Source: Deltaproteobacteria bacterium (GTDB lineage: Bacteria; Desulfobacterota; Desulfobacteria; Desulfobacterales; Desulfatibacillaceae). From it: a stretch of DNA of 5,495 bases. Shown here piece by piece: positions 1-5,495 of this stretch. Within the stretch, counting starts at the first letter, position 1. Every line of letters begins with the position of its first letter. The translations under genes were made by a program, and so were the position numbers. Where the stretch lies: the NCBI GenBank assembly GCA_019308705.1, contig JAFDHW010000182.1, positions 1 through 5,495 of the forward strand, given 5' to 3'. The notes below the pieces were generated by a model that made no database searches, had not been told where the DNA came from, and saw only the letters and a program-made list of their open reading frames with translations.

Positions 1-35
1 TGATGCAGCCTTGTTTTGAGGATAGTCTGCTTTTG

Positions 36-62
36 GGACCGGCGGCTCAAACCGCCCGGTCC
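36..62. repeat. GC-rich inverted repeat (hairpin) in the leader of the large gene
   Basis: GGACCGG at 36-42 is the exact reverse complement of CCGGTCC at 56-62. Inside it, CGG (43-45) pairs with CCG (52-54), giving a 10-bp stem with one bulged C (55) and a six-base loop, CTCAAA. No T-run follows on either strand, so it does not look like an intrinsic terminator. It lies about 70 bases before the first start codon. It could be an mRNA leader structure, a protein-binding palindrome, or the remnant of a terminator of an unseen upstream gene. The structure is directly visible; its role is unknown. Confidence 0.5.
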
Positions 63-98
63 GCCCGCCGAGCCGCTTGCAATCCCGGGAGGCGTCCT

Positions 99-121
99 GC
101 CGGCTCAACCCCTGTACCGGT
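99..121 (+). promoter_or_regulatory. Possible hairpin overlapping the ribosome binding site of the large gene
   Basis: CCGG at 100-103 can pair with CCGG at 117-120, with a G-U pair added by 99 and 121 and a 13-base loop. The right arm contains the first two bases of GGTGAG (119-124), the Shine-Dalgarno-like sequence placed five bases before the ATG at 130. Folding would therefore partly cover the ribosome binding site. The stem is short and such pairings are common in GC-rich DNA, so a regulatory role is only a suggestion. Confidence 0.2.
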
Positions 122-129
122 GAGAGATC

Positions 130-3100
130 ATGGACCACGAAGACCTCATCTTCTATCTGCAGAACCAGGGAAGGGACCCCTCCCGCCTGGTCCTGGAAGA
201 CGAACTCACCGGGATCAAGAACCGCCGTTTTCTGCGCCAGTATCTTGAACACAAGGTGGACTGGCGCGAACTGGAGTCTCATCCCGTCTCCATCCTCATG
301 CTGGACCTGGACTACTTCAAGCAGGTCAACGATTTGTACGGCGCCGCGGGCGGCAACCGGGCCCTGGTGTGCGTGGCCGGCTTCCTCCAGGAGGCCGCGG
401 GCGACGACGGCATCCCCGTCCGCTACGCCAGCGATGAATTCCTGATCCTGCTCCCCGGCGCAGGCAGGGACCGGGCCATGGAGATCGGGCAGAGGGTCAT
501 AGACATTTTCCATGAGAAACCCTGCCAGGGCGAGGAAGTGGGCGGGAGCCTGTTCCTCACCACCTCCATCGGCCTGGCCTGTGGGCCCGAGGACGCCACC
601 ACCGGCGACATGCTCCTGGAAAAGGCGGAACGGGCCCTGTGCCACGCCAAGGAGTCGGGCCGCGACTGCATTTCCGGGGCCGAGGTGGTGGCCCCGGAAC
701 TGGTGTTCACCAAGTCCGCCCTCCATTACCTGGGCGGCGGCCGGGTGGCGGGCAGAAAGGAACAGTTGGCCGAGGTCACCGCGGCCCTGAAAGACTTCAA
801 GCAGCGCCAGAACCAGTTTTTGCTGGTGGAAGGCGCGCCGGGCATGGGCAAGAGCACGTTTCTGGAAACCGTGCACCGGAGCCTGGAGCAGACGCGCATC
901 AAAAGGGTGAAGGTTTCGGGCAACGCCCAGGAGCTTTTCCGGCCCTACTACCTGGTGGCCAACGTGCTCATGGCCTTCATGAACCTGGAGGAGGACCGGG
1001 GCATGAAGATGCTGGAGAGCCTAAGCCCCGAGGAAACCGCCAGCTTGGGCTACATTCTCCCCTGGCTGGGAGGCTACGAGCAGAAGGAAGCCCGTTTCGA
1101 CAACCCGGCGGCCAAGCGGGAATCCATCTTCAACACGGTGCTCCACTTCATCCCCAAGCTGGCCAAGTACCAGCCCTTCATCCTCCTTGTGGACGACCTC
1201 CACTTCGCGGACCAGGCCAGCCTGCTGGTCCTTCGGCACCTGCTCAATCGCAAGGAGGTCCCCGTATTTGTCTGCGCCACAGCCGCGGACCCGGCATCCT
1301 TGGAATCGGACTCCGGCCCGCTCAAGCGGTTTTTGTCCGCTTACGGCAACGAGCTCTCCGTGCGCAGGTCCCGCATGGCCTCCCTTGGACCCGAGGATAT
1401 CGCGGAGCATCTGCGGGGCGTGTTCCAGGGCATCGAGCCGCCGGAGAGCTTCTGCAAGGACCTGGCGGAGATCAGCCAGGGCAACCCCTTGTTCTTGGCA
1501 GAAATTCTGCCCAAGCTGGTCTATGACAAAAAGATTTCCTTTTCCGACCAATCCTGGGCCGTGGAGCCCCTGGAGGAAGATTACCTGCCGCGCTCCCTGG
1601 AAGAGATCATCCGGCAGAAGGTGGCCACCCTGGACGAGGAGAGCCGGAAGCTTTTGGATCACGCCTCGGCCTTTGGCGAGAACGTCTCGCTCTCTATGCT
1701 CACCGGCAGCACCGAGGCCATGGAAGCCCGGGTCCTGGAGTTTTTGGACCAGGCCGTGGCCCACAACCTGGTGACGGTGGACTTCCAGATGAACGACGAA
1801 AGCCTGCGGTTTCTGGGCAAAGAAGTCCAGGAGATCATCTACGAGAGCATCCAGGAGGAGCGCCGGGAACAACTCCACGAGCACATCGGAAACTACCAGG
1901 AGAAGCTGTACAAGGAGAAGCTGGTGCCTTCCGCGGCCATTTTGGCCTACCATTTCCAGCGCTCCGCCAACCTGGAAAAGGCCGCCAAGTACGAGGAACT
2001 TCAAGCCGAGCACAACTCCATGGTGTTCAACGCCGCGGAGGCCGTCACCTACACGGGCGATGGCCTGGGCGAGGAGGTCCTGGCCGAAAAACCCCTGAAT
2101 CCCTCGGACCTGCGCTTGGTGCTGGATCTTTTGCGTTCCTTCCTGGTGGCCGCCAGAAACACGCGGCTGTACCCGGCCGGCTCCCAGCTGACGTCCAACG
2201 CGGTCTCCGCGTTCATGGACAACCTGACCCCCCTGCTCAAGAACAACCCCGTGGTGAGTTTTTCCGTGGAGAACAAGGAACTTTACGTGAACAACGAGCC
2301 TCTGGACGCCGGGGAATACAAAAGCGTGGCCGAGTCCTTCGTGAATTTTCTCGGCCGGCACGAGCTGCGGGCCGTGGCGTTCAAGTCCGGCCTGGAAAAG
2401 GAGGAAGCGGGCCGTTTTCTCCAGGGCCTGGCCGGTGTGGAGACCAGCCTCATCGGCAAGGAGTTCTGGCGCGAGTTCCGCCGCGAGCGGGCACTGGAAC
2501 GGGTGATTCCCGTCCAGGTACGCTACACCCGGATCACCGAGGAAGGAGAAAAGGACCTCTCGGCCAAGTCCGCGGACGAGACCCTGGCCCAGGCCGCGGC
2601 CGGGTTCGACGGGATGCCCCAGGAGCTGGACGCCCAGGGCCAGGAAATGGCGGCAAACGCCCTGCGCTCCATGCTGGGCGCGGCTTCCAAGCTCAAGCTA
2701 TACCCCGCGGAAGGGCCGGTGGCCACCGAGGCCATAAACCGCTTCACCGCCGCCCTGGAAAAATATTTCAAGCGCTACGGGATCCTCACCCTGGCCAGGG
2801 TGGACAACCAGCTTCTCATAAACGGCTTTCGGCCCGAGGCAAGGATCTTCGAGAAGATTTCCGGCCCGCTCCTGAAGTTTTTGGGTTCTTCGGGGCTCAT
2901 CAGCCTGGCCCTGAAACCCGGGCTTTCCAAAAACGAGACGGTGGAATTCTTCACCGCCGCGGGTCATAAGCTTCCGGACGCGGAACAGGACGGCTTCTGG
3001 GAGAAGTTCGTCAAGGAAAAGAACATTGTAAACCTTCTGTTGAACGACGCGCTCTACGGCGTGGTGACCGAAGGGGCCAAGGAAAAAAAGGCCGAACACG

Positions 3101-4350
3101 AGCCGGAACCCGAGCCCGAAGAGGAAGAGGACCTGGAGGAACTGGGCCAGAGGATACGGGACTTGTTTTTGAAAGGCGAAGAGACCGAGGCCGCGGATCT
3201 TCTGGTGAACCTGTTCGCCCAATACGTGGGTGCGGACGAGCTGAAAAAGCAGGGTATCCTCCATCTGGCCCGCGATCTGTCCCAGTGCCCGGAGCTTTCC
3301 CCGTCGGCGCGGTTTTTGAAAATCCTTGCCGAGCCCATGCGTTCCGCCGTGAACCAGGAAGACCAGGCCGATTTCCTGGAGGACATGGCCGGCATCCTGG
3401 TTTCCATAGGCGAGCAGTTCATTCACCTGGGGGATTATCCCCTGGCCACCTGGGTGCTGGGTCACCTGGTCCGCAGGAGAAAATCGCTGGACACGGGCAA
3501 AAGGGACAAGGACAACCCCCTCACCCGCGTGCTTCGCCAGGGCGTTTCCCCGGCGGTCAGGAACCTGCTGGCGTCCGACGCGGCCAGCGGGGACGCCTCC
3601 AGGTATCCCAAGGCGCTCCAGCTCCTGGCCGGCCTGGGCGTCGAAGGGGCCCAGGGCCTTTTGGAAGTCATCCGCCAGGCCCAGGAGCTGCGCATCCGCC
3701 AGATGTCCGCCAACCTCCTGAGCAAGCAGGGCGCCCGGGCGGTTTCCGTGTTCAAGGAGGCCCTCATGACCGAATCCTCGGCGGAGATACGGGCCAGGAT
3801 GCTGGAAGTGGCGGACACGGTGACCAACCGGCTCCGCTCGGAATTGGCCTACAACCTGGGCGACGGCAGCGGAAAGGTGAGGAAGGCCGCCTTCGCCCTG
3901 GCCGAACGCCTGAACACCGCCGAGGTGGCGGAACTGCTCGTGGACCTCTCCGCCCATGAATCCCCGCAGGTGTCCGCCGAGGCCGTTTTCCTCCTAGGAA
4001 AGATGAAAAGGCCCCAGGCCCTGGAAACCATCCAGGAGGTGCTGCGGTCCCGAGAGGAGCCCGAATTGAAAGCGGCTTGTTGCCAGGCCCTGGGCAGCCT
4101 GGGAGACCCAAGGGCGGCGGGGGACCTGGAACGCGTCCTCAAGAAGCGGGGACCCTTTTCCAGGAAGTACAGGCACGAGCCGGAGGTGCGCGTGGCCGCG
4201 GCGTTCGCCCTGGCGCGCATCAACGTGCCGGAAACCATCGCCTTGCTGGCGCCCCTGGACCAGGACCCGGAACCCCGCATCCGCCAGCTGGCCAGTAAGG
4301 CCCATACCGTGCTGGAGAAGTCCAAGCGGGCCAAGGCCGCCACCAACTGA
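130..4350 (+). CDS. Multidomain signalling ATPase: degenerate GGDEF, STAND/AAA ATPase, duplicated LYPA domain, HEAT repeats
   Basis: The protein has 1406 residues and no signal peptide or membrane segment, so it is probably cytoplasmic. Residues 20-183 are a GGDEF domain: DELTG (24-28), metal-site D59, FKQVND (63-68) and the late AKESGR (173-178) are kept. The signature is ASDEF (100-104), the usual GHxxGD is GAAGGN (71-76), and no RxxD inhibitory site precedes it. Residues 206-630 are a STAND/AAA_16-type ATPase: entry motif GRKE (208-211), Walker A GAPGMGKST (235-243), Walker B LLVDDLHFAD (352-361), GNPLFL (451-456), then a winged-helix/helical arm ending in an AYHF-type helix (606-609). Residues 662-783 and 839-960 are two copies of one domain. 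An acidic linker (about 985-1005) leads to a helical segment and HEAT-like repeats (about 1157-1395). The start is supported by GGTGAG five bases upstream and by the GGDEF domain beginning soon after. I infer a switch in which sensing by the C-terminal repeats drives ATP-dependent oligomerisation and output from the N-terminal domain. Cyclase activity is doubtful. Confidence 0.93.
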   Translation: MDHEDLIFYLQNQGRDPSRLVLEDELTGIKNRRFLRQYLEHKVDWRELESHPVSILMLDLDYFKQVNDLYGAAGGNRALVCVAGFLQEAAGDDGIPVRYASDEFLILLPGAGRDRAMEIGQRVIDIFHEKPCQGEEVGGSLFLTTSIGLACGPEDATTGDMLLEKAERALCHAKESGRDCISGAEVVAPELVFTKSALHYLGGGRVAGRKEQLAEVTAALKDFKQRQNQFLLVEGAPGMGKSTFLETVHRSLEQTRIKRVKVSGNAQELFRPYYLVANVLMAFMNLEEDRGMKMLESLSPEETASLGYILPWLGGYEQKEARFDNPAAKRESIFNTVLHFIPKLAKYQPFILLVDDLHFADQASLLVLRHLLNRKEVPVFVCATAADPASLESDSGPLKRFLSAYGNELSVRRSRMASLGPEDIAEHLRGVFQGIEPPESFCKDLAEISQGNPLFLAEILPKLVYDKKISFSDQSWAVEPLEEDYLPRSLEEIIRQKVATLDEESRKLLDHASAFGENVSLSMLTGSTEAMEARVLEFLDQAVAHNLVTVDFQMNDESLRFLGKEVQEIIYESIQEERREQLHEHIGNYQEKLYKEKLVPSAAILAYHFQRSANLEKAAKYEELQAEHNSMVFNAAEAVTYTGDGLGEEVLAEKPLNPSDLRLVLDLLRSFLVAARNTRLYPAGSQLTSNAVSAFMDNLTPLLKNNPVVSFSVENKELYVNNEPLDAGEYKSVAESFVNFLGRHELRAVAFKSGLEKEEAGRFLQGLAGVETSLIGKEFWREFRRERALERVIPVQVRYTRITEEGEKDLSAKSADETLAQAAAGFDGMPQELDAQGQEMAANALRSMLGAASKLKLYPAEGPVATEAINRFTAALEKYFKRYGILTLARVDNQLLINGFRPEARIFEKISGPLLKFLGSSGLISLALKPGLSKNETVEFFTAAGHKLPDAEQDGFWEKFVKEKNIVNLLLNDALYGVVTEGAKEKKAEHEPEPEPEEEEDLEELGQRIRDLFLKGEETEAADLLVNLFAQYVGADELKKQGILHLARDLSQCPELSPSARFLKILAEPMRSAVNQEDQADFLEDMAGILVSIGEQFIHLGDYPLATWVLGHLVRRRKSLDTGKRDKDNPLTRVLRQGVSPAVRNLLASDAASGDASRYPKALQLLAGLGVEGAQGLLEVIRQAQELRIRQMSANLLSKQGARAVSVFKEALMTESSAEIRARMLEVADTVTNRLRSELAYNLGDGSGKVRKAAFALAERLNTAEVAELLVDLSAHESPQVSAEAVFLLGKMKRPQALETIQEVLRSREEPELKAACCQALGSLGDPRAAGDLERVLKKRGPFSRKYRHEPEVRVAAAFALARINVPETIALLAPLDQDPEPRIRQLASKAHTVLEKSKRAKAATN
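2113..2478 (+). repeat. Duplicated protein domain, copy A (residues 662-783 of the large protein)
   Basis: First copy of an in-protein tandem duplication. Landmarks are LRS (668-670), LYPAG (680-684), the predicted strand and turn ELYVNNEPL (717-725), FLG (740-742), KSGL (752-755) and an aromatic FW (779-780). The pattern is helix, LYPA, helix, two beta strands ending in an Asn turn, helix, strand, GL turn, helix. It resembles an uncharacterised domain I recall from delta-proteobacterial HEAT-repeat and HD-type signalling proteins, where the motif is often LYPPGHP. That resemblance is from memory and no domain name can be given with certainty. Confidence 0.75.
2644..3009 (+). repeat. Duplicated protein domain, copy B (residues 839-960 of the large protein)
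   Basis: Second copy, exactly 177 residues (531 bases) after copy A. LRS (845-847), LYPA (857-860), QLLINGF (894-900), FLG (917-919), KPGL (929-932) and FW (956-957) all align with copy A without a gap. I count 26 identical residues among the 91 aligned from 667/844 onward. The DNA copies have diverged well beyond easy recognition, so the duplication is old and kept at protein level. An acidic EPEPEPEEEE stretch follows it and separates it from the HEAT part. Confidence 0.75.
3598..4314 (+). repeat. HEAT-like repeat array (residues about 1157-1395 of the large protein)
   Basis: About eight helical-hairpin units of roughly 28-33 residues are visible. Recurrent cores are IRQMSANLLSKQGA (1189-1202), VRKAAFALAERLN (1250-1262), VSAEAVFLLGKMK (1281-1293), LKAACCQALGSLGDPRA (1313-1329) and VRVAAAFALARIN (1353-1365). 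The pattern (charged residue, then V/I/L-R/K-x-A-A-x-x-A-L-x-x-L, then D/P-x-A) is that of PBS-lyase-type HEAT repeats, which bind proteins. The unit near 1217-1242 is the least typical. A longer insertion (about 1337-1350, basic, with RGPFSRKYRHE) interrupts the array before the seventh unit. In a STAND protein such an array is the expected sensor or partner-binding surface. Confidence 0.8.
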
Positions 4351-4400
4351 CCTTTCCAGATTTTTCCCGCCGGGCTTGCTTTTTGAGGTGCCTGATGCCA

Positions 4401-4432
4401 TTGATCCCCGAACATCCGGGACGGGATATTAT
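4401..4432 (+). promoter_or_regulatory. Tentative sigma-70-like promoter before the small gene/nuclease unit
   Basis: TTGATC (4401-4406) matches the -35 consensus at four of six positions. An AT-rich patch in otherwise GC-rich DNA offers GATATT (4425-4430, spacer 18, four of six) or TATTAT (4427-4432, spacer 20, five of six) as a -10. It lies 55-86 bases before the ATG at 4487. The 136-base gap after the large gene and this AT-rich patch favour a separate promoter for the downstream pair, but the spacing is not ideal. Confidence 0.3.
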
Positions 4433-4440
4433 GCTGTTTC

Positions 4441-4468
4441 CGGGCTTGGCCGCTTTTGGCGCCGCCCG
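4441..4468 (+). repeat. Hairpin in the 5' leader of the small gene
   Basis: CGGGC (4441-4445) pairs with GCCCG (4464-4468). After a two-base TT bulge, GGC (4448-4450) pairs with GCC (4461-4463), enclosing a ten-base loop that contains TTTT. It ends six bases before the AAGGAG ribosome binding site (4475-4480). There is no T-run behind it, so it is not an intrinsic terminator for the large gene. It may stabilise or tune the leader, or be chance pairing in GC-rich sequence. Confidence 0.3.
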
Positions 4469-4486
4469 TTGAACAAGGAGAACGCC

Positions 4487-4675
4487 ATGGACATGGATTT
4501 TTCCGAGATGGACCACGAGGAACTGTTTTACCGGGTGGAGGTTCTGCTCAAGCAGAAGGGATTTCATTCGGTTTCCGAAACCTGGGAAGAGACCGCCCGC
4601 AGGATCAAGGACCAGGACCCGGAAATGGCCGAACTGCTGTTCAAGGCACAGCAAAGGTGGGACGAGCTCCATTGA
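4487..4675 (+). CDS. Small protein of unknown function (62 residues), upstream partner of the exonuclease gene
   Basis: I do not recognise this protein. It is 62 residues, rich in Glu, Asp and Lys, with no signal peptide, membrane segment or cysteine, and is probably a small cytoplasmic alpha-helical protein: likely helices at about 9-25 and 30-60, with Trp at 33 and 58. The start at 4487 is chosen because AAGGAG (4475-4480) stands six bases before it. An in-frame ATG at 4508 has no comparable site, and upstream extension to 4376 would read through the tentative promoter and leader hairpin. Its stop is 14 bases before the ATG of the nuclease gene, or overlaps a possible TTG start of that gene, so the two are very likely co-transcribed and perhaps translationally coupled. 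It could be an accessory or regulatory partner of the nuclease; that is inference from position alone. Confidence 0.7.
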   Translation: MDMDFSEMDHEELFYRVEVLLKQKGFHSVSETWEETARRIKDQDPEMAELLFKAQQRWDELH

Positions 4676-4689
4676 CCGCGGACCAGGCC

Positions 4690-5460
4690 ATGGAGCAAGC
4701 TGTGGCGCCCGCGGTCCGGGACATCCTGGAACGCACCTTCATCCACCTCCATGGGGTGGGGGAAAAGACCGAACAGAAGCTCTGGGAACGGGGCATCCGC
4801 ACCTGGACGGATTACCTGGACCACCCCGGCCCGGTGCTGGGCGCAGTGAAGGACCAAACCGCCCGCCGGGCCCTGGAGGAGTGCCTGAACAGGCGGGAGG
4901 ACCCGGCCTTCTTTTCCAACTGGCTGCCGGCCGGGCACATGTGGCGGGTGTTTCCCGCGTTTTCCCACCGCGCCGCGTACCTGGACATCGAAACCTGCCC
5001 CGGGCCGGGGTACGACGAGGTCACGGTCATCGGGCTGTACGACGGGGACCGCGTCCGGACTTTCATCCAGGGGATGAACCTCCAGGATTTTGAAACCGCG
5101 GTGGCGGACTACGACCTGGTGGTGACCTTCAACGGCGGACTGTTCGACCTTCCCGTCATCCGCAGCCGGTTTCCCAACATCACCCTTCCCCCCATCCACG
5201 TGGACCTGCGGTGGGTCCTGCGGCGGCTTGGGCTTTCCGGCGGCCTGAAGCGGATCGAGCAGGCCCTTGGCATCTCCCGGCCCGGAGAAGTGGACGGCCT
5301 GTGCGGGTGGGACGCGGTGCGCCTGTGGCGGGATTTTTGCCGGGGGGATGAAAAGGCCCTGGAAACCCTGGTCTGCTACAACACCGAGGACATCGTGAAC
5401 CTAAAGCCCCTCATGGAGTACGCGGTGCAAACACTTTCCGCGGAACTCTTCTCCGGCTGA
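4690..5460 (+). CDS. RNase H-like DEDDy 3'-5' exonuclease-fold protein (YprB type) with N-terminal helix-hairpin-helix
   Basis: The protein has 256 residues counted from the ATG at 4690. A helix-hairpin-helix-like motif, HLHGVGEKTEQKLWERGI (19-36), is a probable nucleic-acid-binding element. The catalytic domain (about 95-250) shows all three exonuclease motifs: LDIET with D99 and E101 (Exo I), VVTFNGGLFDLPV with D153 (Exo II), and YNTEDIVNL with Y230 and D234 (Exo III, Y-x3-D, the DEDDy form). HVDLR (170-174), typical of the RNase H-like family containing Bacillus YprB, is also present. All metal-binding residues are intact, so a two-metal 3'-5' nuclease on RNA or DNA is expected; the natural substrate is not known to me. 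The start is uncertain: TTG at 4672 is in frame, overlaps the previous stop as TTGA, and has AGGTGG (4655-4660) 11 bases before it, adding six residues. The ATG is preferred by codon but has only a weak GGA (4680-4682) before it. The gene ends 35 bases before the window does, and no terminator is visible there. Confidence 0.9.
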   Translation: MEQAVAPAVRDILERTFIHLHGVGEKTEQKLWERGIRTWTDYLDHPGPVLGAVKDQTARRALEECLNRREDPAFFSNWLPAGHMWRVFPAFSHRAAYLDIETCPGPGYDEVTVIGLYDGDRVRTFIQGMNLQDFETAVADYDLVVTFNGGLFDLPVIRSRFPNITLPPIHVDLRWVLRRLGLSGGLKRIEQALGISRPGEVDGLCGWDAVRLWRDFCRGDEKALETLVCYNTEDIVNLKPLMEYAVQTLSAELFSG

Positions 5461-5495
5461 CCTTCTTCAACATCCCCGCTCCTTATTATTCCAGT

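Noticed and set aside
3..248. Small open frame at the start of the window (81 codons), and another from 77 to 445
   Set aside because: Both are Pro/Arg/Ser-rich translations of GC-rich DNA that run into the large gene out of frame, without a good ribosome binding site or a recognisable product.
639..1526. 295-codon open frame on the + strand in another frame
   Set aside because: It overlaps the GGDEF and P-loop coding region out of frame and is composed mainly of Gly, Pro, Arg and Gln; it is a shadow of the real frame.
1021..2361. 446-codon open frame on the minus strand
   Set aside because: It lies wholly antisense to the ATPase and duplicated-domain part of the large gene. Its translation is a low-information mix rich in Gly, Val, His, Gln and Leu with no domain, as expected from the reverse of GC-rich codons.
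2698..3957. 419-codon open frame on the minus strand
   Set aside because: It is antisense to recognisable protein (duplicated domain, acidic linker, HEAT repeats). The poly-Phe/Leu/Gly stretch simply mirrors the Glu/Pro linker, and no motif or ribosome binding site supports it.
130..4350. Antiphage STAND (Avs-like) defence gene
   Set aside because: The layout is loosely similar, but the N-terminal domain is GGDEF-like rather than a nuclease or other known defence effector. The C-terminal HEAT and LYPA parts do not match known phage-protein sensors, and the window has no other defence or mobile genes.
4351..4385. Possible intrinsic terminator after the large gene
   Set aside because: CCCGCCGGG followed by a T-run was considered, but the stem is only three base pairs around a three-base loop, too weak to call.
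5461..5495. Terminator or next gene in the last 35 bases
   Set aside because: No inverted repeat with a T-run and no start codon with a ribosome binding site is visible; the stretch is too short to judge.

Overview
This is a GC-rich window with coding sequence on the + strand only. Codon use, dense G/C third positions and the gene types fit a delta-proteobacterium in the broad sense (Desulfobacterota or Myxococcota-like). That placement rests on general resemblance, not on a marker gene. I see no tRNA, rRNA, CRISPR array, insertion sequence or phage gene.

Bases 1-129 are a leader without a convincing gene. They hold a strong GC-rich hairpin (36-62) and a weaker one that reaches into the ribosome binding site of the first gene. 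Bases 130-4350 encode one 1406-residue soluble multidomain protein. Its order is: a divergent GGDEF domain (signature ASDEF), a STAND-type P-loop ATPase with a winged-helix/helical arm, two tandem copies of an LYPA-containing domain at an exact 177-residue offset, an acidic linker, an alpha-helical segment and about eight HEAT-like repeats. This is a signalling ATPase layout: N-terminal output domain, NTP-driven switch, C-terminal repeat platform.

Bases 4351-4486 are intergenic, with a tentative promoter and a hairpin just before a good Shine-Dalgarno site. A two-gene unit follows. The first gene (4487-4675) is a 62-residue protein of unknown function. The second (4690-5460, or from a TTG at 4672 that overlaps the small gene's stop) is a DEDDy 3'-5' exonuclease-fold protein of the RNase H-like YprB type with an N-terminal helix-hairpin-helix. 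The last 35 bases hold nothing I can name.

The large signalling ATPase and the nuclease pair look like separate transcription units, and no direct functional link is visible. The most unusual item is the fused GGDEF-STAND-duplicated domain-HEAT protein. Its cyclase signature is degenerate, so it may be a nucleotide-binding switch or scaffold rather than an ordinary diguanylate cyclase.
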